A stretch of DNA of 5,709 nt, taken from assembly GCA_900553845.1 (NCBI GenBank), contig USEW01000118.1:1-5709 (forward strand), in the 5' to 3' direction. Of this stretch, positions 5,426-5,709 are shown piece by piece. The translations under genes and the position numbers were made by a program. The notes under the pieces were generated by a model that was given only the letters and a program-made list of their open reading frames with translations, had not been told where the DNA came from and did not search any database. Source of the stretch: an uncultured bacterium (lineage in GTDB: Bacteria; Cyanobacteriota; Vampirovibrionia; Gastranaerophilales; Gastranaerophilaceae). Position 1 is the stretch's first letter. The number at the start of each line of letters is the position of its first letter.

Positions 5426-5709
5426 TTACACTTTCAAATCCACTAATCTATCGCTTGATTTTTGATAATCATTAGTTAAATTTTCATTCAACTTTTGATT
5501 TAATTCTTTTAAATCGTTTGCTCTATTTTGATAATTTGAATTTTGACTTTCATTATTACCATTAAAACTATTTTTCGAATTTTCGTTAAAGTTAAAATTA
5601 TTGTTTAAGCCATCATTATTTTGATTGCTATAATTTAATCCATTGTTTGATGCTTGGTTTGTATTTTCAATTTTTATATTTATATTACTTACATTTACAC
5701 CTTGGGAGC
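5426..5709 (-). CDS. fliK: Probable flagellar hook-length control protein FliK, C-terminal fragment
   Basis: Only the last 93 codons plus the TAA stop (5426-5428) are inside the window; the 5' end lies to the right. FliK measures the hook and switches the export apparatus from hook to filament substrates. The visible part begins SQGVNVSNINIKIENTNQA, which could be the last strand of the FliK C-terminal (Flg_hook) domain. An Asn-rich low-complexity tail follows: 29 of the 93 residues are Asn. The sequence ends in a more mixed, helix-like part (NDLKELNQKLNENL to the end). Low-complexity tails are common in FliK. The identification rests mainly on position directly upstream of flgD and flgE and on that short N-terminal stretch, since the diagnostic core is off the window. 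The stop is 21 bp before flgD, so the genes are likely co-transcribed and perhaps translationally coupled. Confidence 0.6.
   Translation of the reverse strand, partial: SQGVNVSNINIKIENTNQASNNGLNYSNQNNDGLNNNFNFNENSKNSFNGNNESQNSNYQNRANDLKELNQKLNENLTNDYQKSSDRLVDLKV

Overview
The window is visibly AT-rich and every gene I can support is on the minus strand, so transcription runs from right to left. In that order it holds the 3' end of a probable fliK, then flgD, flgE, an intrinsic terminator, a 415-bp non-coding gap, mutL, and a purF cut off by the left edge. The gap appears to contain its own transcription unit, a structured RNA with a good promoter and a good terminator.

Right part (3432-5709): a flagellar hook cassette. 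FliK (hook-length control, C-terminal 93 residues only), FlgD (hook cap) and FlgE (hook protein) are separated by 21 and 31 bp and read as one operon. FlgD and FlgE each have a strong Shine-Dalgarno. A 12-bp perfect hairpin 23 nt after the flgE stop ends the operon. Together the three proteins build the hook: FlgD caps the growing tip, FlgE polymerises under it, and FliK stops growth and switches export to filament proteins.

Middle (3075-3489): directly behind the flgE terminator sits a near-consensus vegetative promoter (TTGACA, 17 bp, TTTAAT). It fires into about 210 bp that can fold as one long rod with internal loops and finishes at a 9-bp hairpin followed by nine U. This looks like a free-standing small RNA, possibly a diverged 6S RNA. 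A regulated leader of mutL-purF is the main alternative. A second, weaker promoter lies between it and mutL.

Left part (1-3074): mutL (mismatch-repair ATPase/endonuclease) and purF (first enzyme of de novo purine synthesis) are 20 bp apart and probably co-transcribed. The MutL C-terminal domain keeps most nuclease and zinc-site residues, which suggests a MutH-independent mismatch repair system. PurF is the short-propeptide, iron-sulphur-cluster type but is unusually diverged in its phosphoribosyltransferase half.

Organism: a flagellated, low-GC bacterium. The short FlgD, the MutL nuclease and the Fe-S PurF fit Clostridia-like Firmicutes, low-GC gut Vampirovibrionia (Melainabacteria) or similar lineages. 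I cannot decide between them from this sequence. I see no mobile element, CRISPR array, tRNA or rRNA.
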